A DNA stretch of 64,000 nt from Cryptomeria japonica. Lineage: Eukaryota; Streptophyta; Pinopsida; Cupressales; Cupressaceae. The position numbers and the translations under genes are program-made. Below the pieces are notes generated by a model that did no database searches, was not told the origin of the DNA, and saw nothing but the letters and a program-made list of their open reading frames with translations. The stretch is taken from assembly GCF_030272615.1 (NCBI RefSeq), contig NC_081409.1, positions 879,503,220 through 879,567,219 of the forward strand, given 5' to 3'. Of this stretch, positions 47,901-57,450 are shown in pieces (the first letter of the stretch is position 1; each line of letters begins with the position of its first letter).

Positions 47901-49597
47901 TGTAGTATCCCTTGGCTAATCTGACCCTGTTTTGCTTATATGAACACCAAGGAATATTGTCAAACATTTGGCATACAATGTTTGAAGCCACTGTAGTGAA
48001 TTCCTTATTTGTCTTCTTTGGGTTTGTAGGCTGCAAATGAAGTTATGGAAAGCTTCTAACAATGCAAAGTTGTTATAGAAATGATATACTAGCTGTTTTA
48101 GACCTTTCCACACATATTTAATGACTGAAATTAACTAGTACAGCTAGTTGACATTAAGACAAACACTTGTCATGCATCCCAAAGTACACCTACAGCCATT
48201 AGGCATTTAAGCAAACAATTGGCATGAAAGCTAAATGGCTGATCAATGTTGAATGTTACCATGAATGTGGAATATGCAAATTATATCTCCATTAAACATA
48301 TGCAACCTCCAAATATTTCATGATATAATCATAATAGAAAATGATGCAATGAAGTAATGATTTTCTAATACAATGACCATAGATAGAAAACCTGGTATTT
48401 CAATGGCTGCCTTGATATATTGGTTTGATTATCCTCATATGCAAATCCCTTGTCAAATATATATAGCTGTTCAACCTTTCTAAATCCCCTTCTATAGAAC
48501 TCGAACTACTGTAGCGCACTGTTCACGACACTGTTCATGCGCACTGTTCACGGCACTGTTCATGCACACTGTTCACGACACTGTAGCGCACTGTTCACGG
48601 CACTGTAGCAGTGGATGATAAAACTTGCAATCTGCTCTTAAAACCTTGAATAACTTGTTGATAATCTCTCCCAACAAGAATGATATAACTCCATGTGCCA
48701 AAGAAGGATGATTCACAACCAACTATAAATGTTCTTCAACAATAAACTTCAAACCCTTGTAGAAAACTTCACCAATTTGCACAAATGAAAGAACTGAAGT
48801 ATTCTTTCCCACAACTGCAATAATTCAGGTGTTATTTCACACCTTCAAAATTGCTATCAATAGGAAGTTTTCGTTTCCTATGATCAAAGAAGAAAATTGC
48901 GAAAGCCTTAGGCTCCACAATAAAAATCAATCAAAATACTATTCATCAACTGGATGTCGAGAATGAACTCTTGCTTTTCCTTTTATTCTTTCCTTGAGAG
49001 AGCTCAAACACCTTCCTGGGCAATGTGGGATAAAAGATTTATTCCCACATTAAATTATTCACTTAACGCACTTTATTATATTAAAGTGACTTTATTATTA
49101 TAAAGTTACTTTAGAACTTTATAATAATATTAAAATATTAAATAAATCACTTAAGTCACTTAAACTTTAATATCTCTTGATGTACTTGTCTGATTGCTAA
49201 GCCGTCTGAGCCAGGAGTCGACTCTCCCTGTTCTCCATGTGATTGGATGCCTGTCTAAAAATAGAAACCCTGAATAGTGACTTACTATAAATAGTAAGTA
49301 TGTGGAACTGAGTCTAGAAATAGCTGCAAAGGCCCAATCAAGGTCGACACTGCCAATAAGCTCTGCTCAGGTGTCTTTCTATTAATAGGAACCCTGACCC
49401 TCCCAAAATAGTAAGTGTGCCAATTTGAGTCAAAAAACCTGTGCAAAGGCCAAAACCTGAATCCAGCTGAAGAGTAATGTCTCTAATCACCAAGTAACTG
49501 CCACATGAGGCCCTCTATCAATAATTGTTAGCCTACGAGGGTCAAATGATAGGCTAATTCTTACAAACTCTGATGCTCGCAAAATGGGGACGTTACA
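47901..49597 (-). repeat. 5' LTR of G
   Basis: 1697 bp. A TATATATA stretch at about 48457-48466 (CTATATATATTTG on the minus strand) is a likely promoter, about 1.13 kb into the LTR. Confidence 0.9.
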
Positions 49598-49694
49598 CAA
49601 ACCAAGCTTGGGTGGAGTGAATGAAGAAGACCATTGCCTAGCTTTGAGTGAAGGATTCAAGACAAAATGATGGAGTAAGCCTAAGCAAGAAAAA

Positions 49695-50237
49695 TCGCTC
49701 CTGACCCTTCCAGAGGGTCCAGGGCGAAAAACACTAAAGTCACCTTTTCCTCCAAAATTCAAGTAAAACTAAGCCTAGACTTCAGTGAAAGAACCCATTT
49801 GGAATGCATTGGAGAGGTTTTTGACCTTCAAAAATAAGAATTTTGAGCTCAGGAGAGAATTTCGCTCCTGACCCTTCCAGAGGGTCTAGAGCGAAATTCC
49901 CAAAAATACAATATTTCCTTCAAAGTTTTGATGAACTAACCCAGTGATGGAGATAAATGAATCCTAGAGATTGCCTTGGAGGAGTTGAATGATCAAACTA
50001 AGGTGAATTTTGGCCTAAAATGTAAAAATCGCTCCTGACCCTTCCAGAGGGTCCAGGGCGAAATTCACATTTTCACCTAATTTCCTCATGTGAAAGACTA
50101 AAATTGAAATGCAAGACTTTGATTTGGGCAAAACAAACATGAACTCGCCCTCCGGGAGATTTTGGAATGAAGGGAATAAGGTATTCAAGACCTAATTTGA
50201 AAAATCGCTCCTGACCCTTCCAAAGGGTCCAGGGCGA
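49695..50237 (+). repeat. Palindrome array of unit F, right part, 4 copies
   Basis: Starts are 49695, 49862, 50029 and 50205 (spacings 167, 167, 176). Removing G and its duplicated CAAAC puts the first copy 164 bp after the one at 39075, so the array phase is continuous across the insertion. Confidence 0.92.
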
Positions 50238-50771
50238 AATCATCAAAAAACCTATCATTCATCCTTGATTGATTAAGTTTAGGGCAAATTACAAGATTGT
50301 AAAGACAAAGACATGGAAATTTGCAAATGTAGGTTGAGAAAATTTCAATTTCATCAAGAGAACAAGCGTGGATAAGGGGTTCAAACAAGTCTTGAAGTGA
50401 ATCTAGACCTTCTTCACTTGGAATATTTCAAAACTTAAGGAGAAAGGAAATTTCATTAAGCCTCAATCAAACCTCCATATTCCTAAATTTTCACCAAATT
50501 TGCCAAATTCAAGACATTTGGGAGGTTAAATTAAGCTCGCATAATTTGAGGCCTTTATAATTGAATTAATTAATTTTTAAAGCCTTAAAGCAAATATAAA
50601 ATCCACCTTGGAGGCCTTGAAATTAATTTTAAAATATAAAAAAAATAAAAGGAGAGCGCTTAAAATACATTTATTTTCTTTTACAAGCAAGTCGACCTCC
50701 TTTTAAGTGGGATTTTATCTTATTTTATTGCTAAATAGCTAAGTCGGCCTCATGAGGATTAGGGTGAGCGC

Positions 50772-51281
50772 CCTATTTAAGGGAGATGCTTTGTGGTGAA
50801 TCCAAATCATTCATTCATTGTTCTAAATGCAATTTTGAGGAGCAGATTGGAGGCGAATTTCTTACCAAATTGGAGGCAAATTTCCAGAATTTGCTAATTG
50901 GTTGGAGGTTAGTGGAAGGCGAACTTCTTTTGAAGGTTAATCAAGACATAATTCATCTAAAGGGAGACCAAAATCCAATCCTTATCCAGCAAGATCTGAT
51001 CTTTTTCCTTCCATTTTCCAAGGTTGATAGTTAAGCATTCAAGAAGAGGTATGAAGAATCAAATTGTTTGAAGTCCTTATTCAAGACTTATTTTGATTTC
51101 CTAGCAATTTTTTAAAGTCTAAGTCTTGAAAAATCTAATTTCCATTCATAATTAATTTGAAAGTTTATAATTCTTGGATTTGTCATTCTCAAATTAATGT
51201 TTTGAATTATTCCCTTGGAAGGTCTTAAATTCTATGCTTTAAGGTATGATGCTCAAAGACTAATTTTAAATTTTTGTGTAG
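50772..51281 (+). promoter_or_regulatory. Internal promoter, leader and intron of unit F
   Basis: TATA-like CCTATTTAAG at about 50772-50781, a leader, a donor AGAG/GTATGA (intron from 51049) and an acceptor TTGTGTAG ending at 51281 (233 bp). The exon after it opens GCATCAAATG and supplies the coding ATG at 51289. Confidence 0.65.
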
Positions 51282-51288
51282 GCATCAA

Positions 51289-52470
51289 ATGACAATCCCC
51301 AAAGCCGGAGGATCTACTAGTTGGCAGGCTCTCATCAAGGAAGATCAGAGGAGCGACGAATTGGAGACTAGGATCGTGTCCAAGTGGCATAATATCGGAG
51401 ACACCAACTTAGGAAACTTCAATGTGAAGAAGTTTCGAGAGGTCCCCTACATTGGCAAGCCATCACCTATTGCGAGGAGGATAATTGAGAGTGGCATCAT
51501 CAAGGTTGCAGGTTTCCCTCCCACAATCAAGTGTCATGAGTTGATGATCGAGTGTGCCCGCCACTATGATTCACAATCAAGGACGATCGTAACCAAGGAC
51601 AGGAACATCTTAGCATACCTTTCAGAGGAAGCTATAGGCGAAGCTCTTCATCTTCCGAACCATAAAGACATGATCTACAAGAGCTTGGAAGGAGCAAGGT
51701 CGATCTATGAAGATGATCCTGAGTCTTGTTTGAACTTCATCAATAAGAATTGGTTGCTCAAAAGTCGGCCTCGCCTGAACAAGATTCCCAATACACCACA
51801 TAGGATTGACTTCCAGGAGGAATATAGAGACTTGATAACTTTGCTCAATCGAGTTATAGGTGCTTCTCAAGCCTTCTTCTTCGACAAGTGGATGTTCTTC
51901 TTCATACAATTGATAGTCCAAGGAAAAGGAATGCTTCATTGGGCCAGAATCATTAGCAATTGTCTGGACATACAGTTGAGAAGGCTAAGACCCACCAAAT
52001 CATTCCACATGAGCTCATATGTTATATATGCCTTGGTAAGGAGTTTCGAGTATGCAGGGCTACCTCACAGAGGAGTGATTGGAAGAGGACACGGAGAAAT
52101 AAGAGTTTGTGATTCTTATGTTCAACTGCATCATCCGCCTAGAAGTGACTACAAGTTAGTCAATGACACCTTCACGATGAACATTACTAGGATATTGCAA
52201 GGTGGGATTCACAATCGACTGTCTCTGGATGCACAAGAGCTTGTGAAGAAGCATGGTGCATGGTTTATTCAGTTTCAAAAATTCACATACATCAGAGTTC
52301 ATGGGTGTCCTTCACCTCCCTACATGTTGCCAAGATATCCAACAGACAGGATAGTACTACTTGAGGTGACCAGACAGTTGGCAGCTTATGTGAAGGCATC
52401 CAGACACAAGCATGGAAATGGAATTCCCGTGCCCATCATACTAGGGAATTCAGTTGTAAGTGTGTCCTAA
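51289..52470 (+). CDS. Element protein of unit F, N-terminal half (ORF1)
   Basis: 393 codons from the ATG eight bases after the predicted splice acceptor; an earlier TTG in the same frame would lie in the intron. Composition is that of a real, soluble protein with well-spread Trp, Cys and His. Around residues 99-123 a charged stretch followed by LSEEAIGEALHLP resembles the segment, often ending in a Leu-Pro pair, seen in plant transposon-associated domains of the Transposase_32/plant mobile type; this is a weak likeness only. The frame stops at 52470, but a frame one base away continues from about 52453 with matching character, so ORF1 and ORF2 are probably one protein of about 1070 residues split by a single extra base near AGTGTGTCC. 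No RT, integrase or protease motif is seen. Confidence 0.7.
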   Translation: MTIPKAGGSTSWQALIKEDQRSDELETRIVSKWHNIGDTNLGNFNVKKFREVPYIGKPSPIARRIIESGIIKVAGFPPTIKCHELMIECARHYDSQSRTIVTKDRNILAYLSEEAIGEALHLPNHKDMIYKSLEGARSIYEDDPESCLNFINKNWLLKSRPRLNKIPNTPHRIDFQEEYRDLITLLNRVIGASQAFFFDKWMFFFIQLIVQGKGMLHWARIISNCLDIQLRRLRPTKSFHMSSYVIYALVRSFEYAGLPHRGVIGRGHGEIRVCDSYVQLHHPPRSDYKLVNDTFTMNITRILQGGIHNRLSLDAQELVKKHGAWFIQFQKFTYIRVHGCPSPPYMLPRYPTDRIVLLEVTRQLAAYVKASRHKHGNGIPVPIILGNSVVSVS

Positions 52471-54493
52471 TACTCAAGCCGCGGAAGATGCAGAAAAGGA
52501 ATTATCTTTATACTCATTCACATCCTTTGCCTCGCGAGAAAATTTAGACCCTCATGGTTATATGGAGGAGACAGTCGGCAAGAAGTACAAGCACGAGTTT
52601 CAGGTGGAAGATTTTTGGATGAATCTCTCAGGCGATTTAGAAGTCAAAAGAAAGATGCATTCCAGGCTACCCTTAGATCTCATCAGGAAATGCAAAGTTT
52701 ATAGAGTAGCTGATCAAGCCCAGGATAATGGTAGATACCTCCAGTCATCCTATGAGAAGGAAGACAAAGAAGTAAAGATAGATTGGAATGAGCCCGAGGT
52801 TTTAGACTTGAGAGCTTTGATGGCTCCCGTTTTATCCTGCACTCGCAGATGGATGGATGTACAACATCAAAAGTTGAAGGAGCAGAATGTATCTATGACA
52901 TTCACTTTGGAGGCAAGACCAGAAGAAGGAGAAGCAAGTGTGAGTGAGAATACTTCTCATTCCAAAGGCTCAAAGAGGAAAGGACCTGAGAAGAGAGAAC
53001 CGTCCAAGAAGAAGCAGAAAACGAATCTTGATCGCCCACCAAGCACATCTTTTAGGCATGAAAAGGAAGCAAGTCAAGGGGAAGATCAGAGGCAGATAGT
53101 ATATGAAACTGATGAGTTTATGGAATCCATGGTACAAAATGATAAACAGGAGAAAGGACAGACACCTCAGCATTCATCAAGTCAATCTCCCCAAGTTGGT
53201 GCTAATGAGCAACATGAAGAAAAAAATGATGATGAAGCAACATCTCCTTTCTGGGAAGATAGACCACTACCTAAAGAAATACAAGTGAGGGAAACAAGAT
53301 CTGCCATTCCTGATTGGCTGAAAGAGAGATTGACAAGGGTAGTTGTGGTTGAAGAAGAAGAAGATGTGTTTGACTTGGAAAGCCTTATAGGAAATTCTCA
53401 TGAGGTAATGGAAAAGAAGAAGGCCACAAAGATGTCTAAGGTAATTAGAGATGAGACAGGATCCAGGAAAGTGCAGGTAGCTACACCGGTGGTAGACAAA
53501 TATGAGGATGAGATTCTTGCAGAAGAGTATGACTTAGAAACATTTGAGCTTGGTCCACTTACCTCCGAGCAAGCGATGGAAGAAGCAACTGATTCATTTG
53601 AAGCACTTAAAGACAAACTTAAAGAAGAAATGGAAAAGAATAAGAAGCTTGAGAGGGAGGTCAGTGCTTGGAGGAACTATTTTAGTCATCTTAATCAGCC
53701 CTTGAGACGTCAAGATCCAGCAGTATCTCCTTTACAAGCACTCCCTCTTGAATCAGTAGATGAGGCAGAAAGGGTGAAGAGCTTGGTTCAACTTATGAGT
53801 TCTTGGATTGATAAATCTCACAAGGTAGCCGTTGAATTTGCAACAAGAATGATGAAGACAGTTCATCGAGCTATCCAGGTCCTTGAGATTATCCATAATC
53901 TAATGATAACTGTAGCTGCATTCACTCACACTAGAGATGTTATCATCCCAGTCTTACAAGTGATAAGAGAAACACCAAGACGGATTTTGGCACAAGAAAA
54001 GATAATGGATGGAGGAACTCATAACCTCCTACAGTGGTTAGCTCTGCTCCAGATGAAGGAGGTCCTTTTTGAAGACATTAACACCAGATGCAGCCGAGTT
54101 GAAGGCATCATTCATCCAATTCAAGATAAGGTGTTTGAGGTGTTGTGTACCATTCTTGATAGGCGGATTAAGATCGAGACAGATGTGGACATCCAAGAGT
54201 TGGAGGATAGAATCAAGGTCATCTTTTGCAAGAAAGAGAACATCATCATAGATAAGCAACTAGATCAAATGTACACTACTATGTTCTTGATTGAGAAGAC
54301 CAAAGAACTTGAACCTGGATGGGAGACGACTCTTCTCACTGCTTTTGATCAAGTCCTTCACTTGGAAGAACGAATGAAGAATCTTCCTGAGATTCCCATT
54401 GCTGAGATTGAGAGAATTGTGTCCAGATTCATTGAATATGCTAAGAAAGAGCATGGGAAAGGGAACAAAATTCTAGATGAAAAGTTGTTATAG
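52460..54493 (+). CDS. Element protein of unit F, C-terminal half (ORF2)
   Basis: 677 codons uninterrupted. A basic cluster at residues 171-187 (SKRKGPEKREPSKKKQK) looks like a bipartite nuclear localisation signal. Residues 200-350 are acidic and low in complexity. Residues about 378-404 form a probable coiled coil, and the last 250 residues are predicted mainly helical. The first codon offered by the frame is not a convincing start, because the frame opens only after a TAA a few codons before, where ORF1 ends. It is best read as the continuation of ORF1 after a 1-bp frameshift. The family is not recognised. The stop at 54493 lies about 110 bp before the telo-box promoter. Confidence 0.7.
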   Translation: MCPNTQAAEDAEKELSLYSFTSFASRENLDPHGYMEETVGKKYKHEFQVEDFWMNLSGDLEVKRKMHSRLPLDLIRKCKVYRVADQAQDNGRYLQSSYEKEDKEVKIDWNEPEVLDLRALMAPVLSCTRRWMDVQHQKLKEQNVSMTFTLEARPEEGEASVSENTSHSKGSKRKGPEKREPSKKKQKTNLDRPPSTSFRHEKEASQGEDQRQIVYETDEFMESMVQNDKQEKGQTPQHSSSQSPQVGANEQHEEKNDDEATSPFWEDRPLPKEIQVRETRSAIPDWLKERLTRVVVVEEEEDVFDLESLIGNSHEVMEKKKATKMSKVIRDETGSRKVQVATPVVDKYEDEILAEEYDLETFELGPLTSEQAMEEATDSFEALKDKLKEEMEKNKKLEREVSAWRNYFSHLNQPLRRQDPAVSPLQALPLESVDEAERVKSLVQLMSSWIDKSHKVAVEFATRMMKTVHRAIQVLEIIHNLMITVAAFTHTRDVIIPVLQVIRETPRRILAQEKIMDGGTHNLLQWLALLQMKEVLFEDINTRCSRVEGIIHPIQDKVFEVLCTILDRRIKIETDVDIQELEDRIKVIFCKKENIIIDKQLDQMYTTMFLIEKTKELEPGWETTLLTAFDQVLHLEERMKNLPEIPIAEIERIVSRFIEYAKKEHGKGNKILDEKLL

Positions 54494-54601
54494 GATGATG
54501 TGGCTACTTAATTCCTATTGGTCTGTCTCCTCGGTATTTGTGCCAATTCTTTATTGGCTATGGATTAGTGATGTTTATCTAAATGGGGACTTTTTTGTAA
54601 C

Positions 54602-54848
54602 AAACCCTAATTAGGGTTTAGGTGTCAAAATCTTAGCCGTTGATCTTCTTTTGATCCGGCCATTCATTGTATTTGAGGATGCTATATATACCCTCACTCA
54701 TTTCATTTTAAAAAGTTAGAGAGAAAGGTTAGAGAAAAGAGAGAGAGCTTAGAGAGAAGAAAGTTAGAAAGTTATTGTTGTAGCAAGATTGAGTAGTGAA
54801 GAAAGAATTTTGAACAATTGTTGCCCATTTGGCTATGAGATCAATAAA
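54602..54848 (+). promoter_or_regulatory. Telo-box palindrome, TATA box and AATAAA, unit F
   Basis: Perfect 18-bp palindrome at 54602-54619, CTATATATA at 54682-54690, and AATAAA at 54843-54848. A TATA box and polyadenylation signal about 155 bp apart fit the U3-R layout of an LTR. About 0.89 kb remain to the 3' end. Confidence 0.75.
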
Positions 54849-56093
54849 ATATTGAAGTTATGGTGTTTTATTGCAATACTTGTGGCTATCTTCATGATTG
54901 TTTATCTTCTTGAATCACTCTCAGTTGAAATAGCATTTAAATTTAAAGTTTGAAGGACGAAGTGTTGTGCTTGATCTTTGATAAGATTCACATTCCAAAC
55001 CACTAGCTTCTTACTGATTGCAAGAACGCCTTGTGTGGTCAACTGGAAACATTTAGATTGATTAAGAATTCAATCATTCTTGGAAGTATTGATATGTATC
55101 TCTATGATAGTATCTATATCCTTGATGATTTGAAAGTTATTGAATCCCCTTAGAAGATCGCATCAATTCCAGTAGAGTTGTAATTTCTTGGCGAAACTAA
55201 AATTGGTAGAATCTTATCAAGTCTAGTCTTCATTGAGTCATTCTTAGGATTAGTTCAAGTATTCCTTCTTTGAAAACCTTATCTTTTGACATTTTTTTGA
55301 AATTTGTTAGTATTAGGAAAATCCTGTTCCTGCATTTGGAAAGAAAGTAATACGGACAAGCTTTCTCTGAAAGTACGTATGGCCCCTTGAAGAAATAGCA
55401 TACACAACGACCACTGGTGCTTATCCACACGTAGGGATCCTACAACAAAGAACATTGAAGTCATCCCGATTGATCCTTTTCGCGACATCTTCAGCATTCA
55501 GAGACTTTATTCAAGAGAGGATAAGATACCTTTGGGTATTTTATTCTGTGTTTGGTCGTGTACAAAATACACATCAACACCTACTAAGCATTACTTTGCA
55601 AACTTTGGACAATGTGGTCAATGCAAGAACTAAGGTGGCATCCATGAGGCTTGCAATATGCCAAGTCATCTATAGCTCATTATGGACATGCCAACAATTG
55701 GTTCAGATCCACAACTATTGGGGGATGAGGAGTCAAACAAGGAAATCACTCACATCTGTAGGAGATAGTTTAACTTGTTAGTAATTCTTGGTCTCCATGA
55801 CATGAATCTATGTAATCTAATCTATATATACACATATATGTAACATACCTAGTGCGAATGTAATTCAATAAGCGGATAGATATGCAGAATATAAGATAGC
55901 AATTGTACACCTTTCTCAAGGTTATGCCATGTACACAACAGATAATCGAATAATAATACTTTTACTGTTTTGATTTTAAACCTCTTAATGTCTTGCATAA
56001 GTTTCTACGTATGCCTACAACTTCTCCTATATCCTCATCAAGAGAGTTGCTCACTGGGATTCAACTTGAGCCCTAAATTAGTGGTATTAGAGC

Positions 56094-57450
56094 CAAACTT
56101 GTCTTCATCTTGTATTACCTCTTGGATGATTGAAGTAGCTTAGCCTCCACATCAAACCTTGAGATCCATTAGACTACTTGCTGACTCATTTGAAGATGGC
56201 CAAACTTTTATGGGCCTCATTAAGTCTATATATTGAGGGCCTGAAATGGATGCATTATAAACATTGTTTGTGAGGGTTATGTTGTTGGTTTTCCTCTAGG
56301 TTGTCAGAGTGTTGATCTCCACAAAAGCACAAAAGGCATGAAGTTTGATATTGTATTGTAACACTGTTGTTGCTGGGAATACATTTGATGTTTTGGAGGT
56401 TAGATTTTTCTTGAAAGAGTTTTCCTTGGGTATATTTGTGTCACTTTTTTGTGTGGTGGTTTTTTCTTCTTCTTTCATTCTTATTCATTTATTAGTGTTG
56501 TTTTATATGTTTTTATGTTGCTGAAATTGTTTTAGATTTGATATCTTGCAACTCTCTCATCGTAGGGTTAATGTAGGATATGTCTTTGCCATTTTTGAAG
56601 CCTTATGGGTGTAGTTTCCTTGCATCTGTATTGAAGTTTTTGTTTGTGAAATTTTGATACTAGAAGTGCATGATGATTGTTTGGTCAATGCTGAATGCCA
56701 TGCTTATAAGAGTGCTTATAAAGTCAAAATAAAGGATGATGATGTCAAGCCCTTCGTTGAAATCATTGACATAAATCCCAATGTCCTTGCCAACATTGCA
56801 CAAGCAACAACCCTCTGAGCTATGGAAGTTGAAGGAGAGTGGCTATTCTAGTCATAGATGTGAATGACTTCATGATTTATAGTGGTGGCATGAAGAATTT
56901 AATCTTTCCAGAAACTATTGAGATTGAAGCTGCCAACCATGCCTCATCCGCAACCCTACAAACTAGGATGGCTTAGTTCCTACAAAACACAAGATATAAG
57001 CATCACTTTCCAGTGTTGTTGTTCATATGCTATTCATCTTTTATAGTAGGAGATAGTTGTGATGTAATGCTGATAGAGGTTTGTTAAATACTCCTTGGGC
57101 ATCCACACATGCATGGTTGTGTGTACAATGCCAATACTCGTGGCCTAGTTGTGATAGTAGGCAACAAGAGATACCATATTCTTGAAGTGAATTCTTGCTC
57201 AACACATGCCTGTGCCAACTCCAAAGAAAATTGTGCCACATAGTTATGCATACTCAACATTCTGCATGAATGATAAACTATGTTTACATAGAACTATTCT
57301 ATGCTTGTACATAGAGTTGTTAGAAAGGGTTAGCTTCAACAAGAGGCCAAGCCAAATGGTTTACTGAGCGACAACTTGAAGTTAAGTCTTCATACTTGCC
57401 TTTTAAACTATGCATTTGGTACTATTGGTTCGCAAGGAGGGGTCACTGAT
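56094..57450. other. Probable decayed retroelement interior
   Basis: Lies between the primer binding site at 56082 and the second copy of the old LTR segment, as the interior of a decayed element would. Only short open stretches remain (for example around 56720-56815). No pol motif is recognised. Confidence 0.35.

Larger units (their letters stand above)
39147..49597 (-). mobile_element. Full-length non-autonomous LTR retrotransposon G, carrying H
   Basis: Two near-identical LTRs (39147-40868, 1722 bp; 47901-49597, 1697 bp) with TGTA...TACA termini and an exact CAAAC duplication (39142-39146 and 49598-49602). 47888-47900 gives GTGGTATCAGAGC on the minus strand directly after the right LTR, so the element reads on the minus strand. 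GGGAGGGCGGAC next to the left LTR is the polypurine tract. Without H the element is about 6.2 kb, and its 7.0-kb internal span shrinks to about 2.8 kb, filled by one reading frame with no pol motifs. Confidence 0.92.
36706..55579 (+). mobile_element. Giant LTR-like unit F, coding member, interrupted by G
   Basis: Starts TATTGTGACC, ends ACACATCAACA, with an exact CCTAC duplication (36701-36705 and 55580-55584). Without G it is about 8.4 kb: 36706-39146 plus 49603-55579. It has sixteen palindromes across the G insertion, an internal TATA and intron (50772-51281), a 3.2-kb coding region (51289-54493), then the telo-box, TATA and AATAAA (54843-54848) in the last 0.98 kb. It is the only unit in the window that still has the coding region, so the other units are likely deletion derivatives or have exchanged that segment. 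Confidence 0.87.
36391..56093 (+). mobile_element. Old LTR segment, copy 1, split by unit F
   Basis: 36391-36705 and 55585-56085 together match 57451-58362 along their length (shared GAGGATTCACCAA, GGTAATTGTGGGG, AACAAACACTT, TGCCAAGTCAT and TTGGGATTCA-type stretches). The right part ends near 56082-56093, TGGTATTAGAGC, a primer binding site of the initiator-Met type, so the segment is probably a decayed plus-strand LTR. F interrupts it at CCTAC. Confidence 0.6.

Noticed and set aside
52453-52478. A mini-intron (GTAAGT...CTAAT...AG) joining ORF1 and ORF2
   Set aside because: The splice-like words are present, but the intron would be only about 23 bp, far below the plant minimum. One extra base explains the frame change better.
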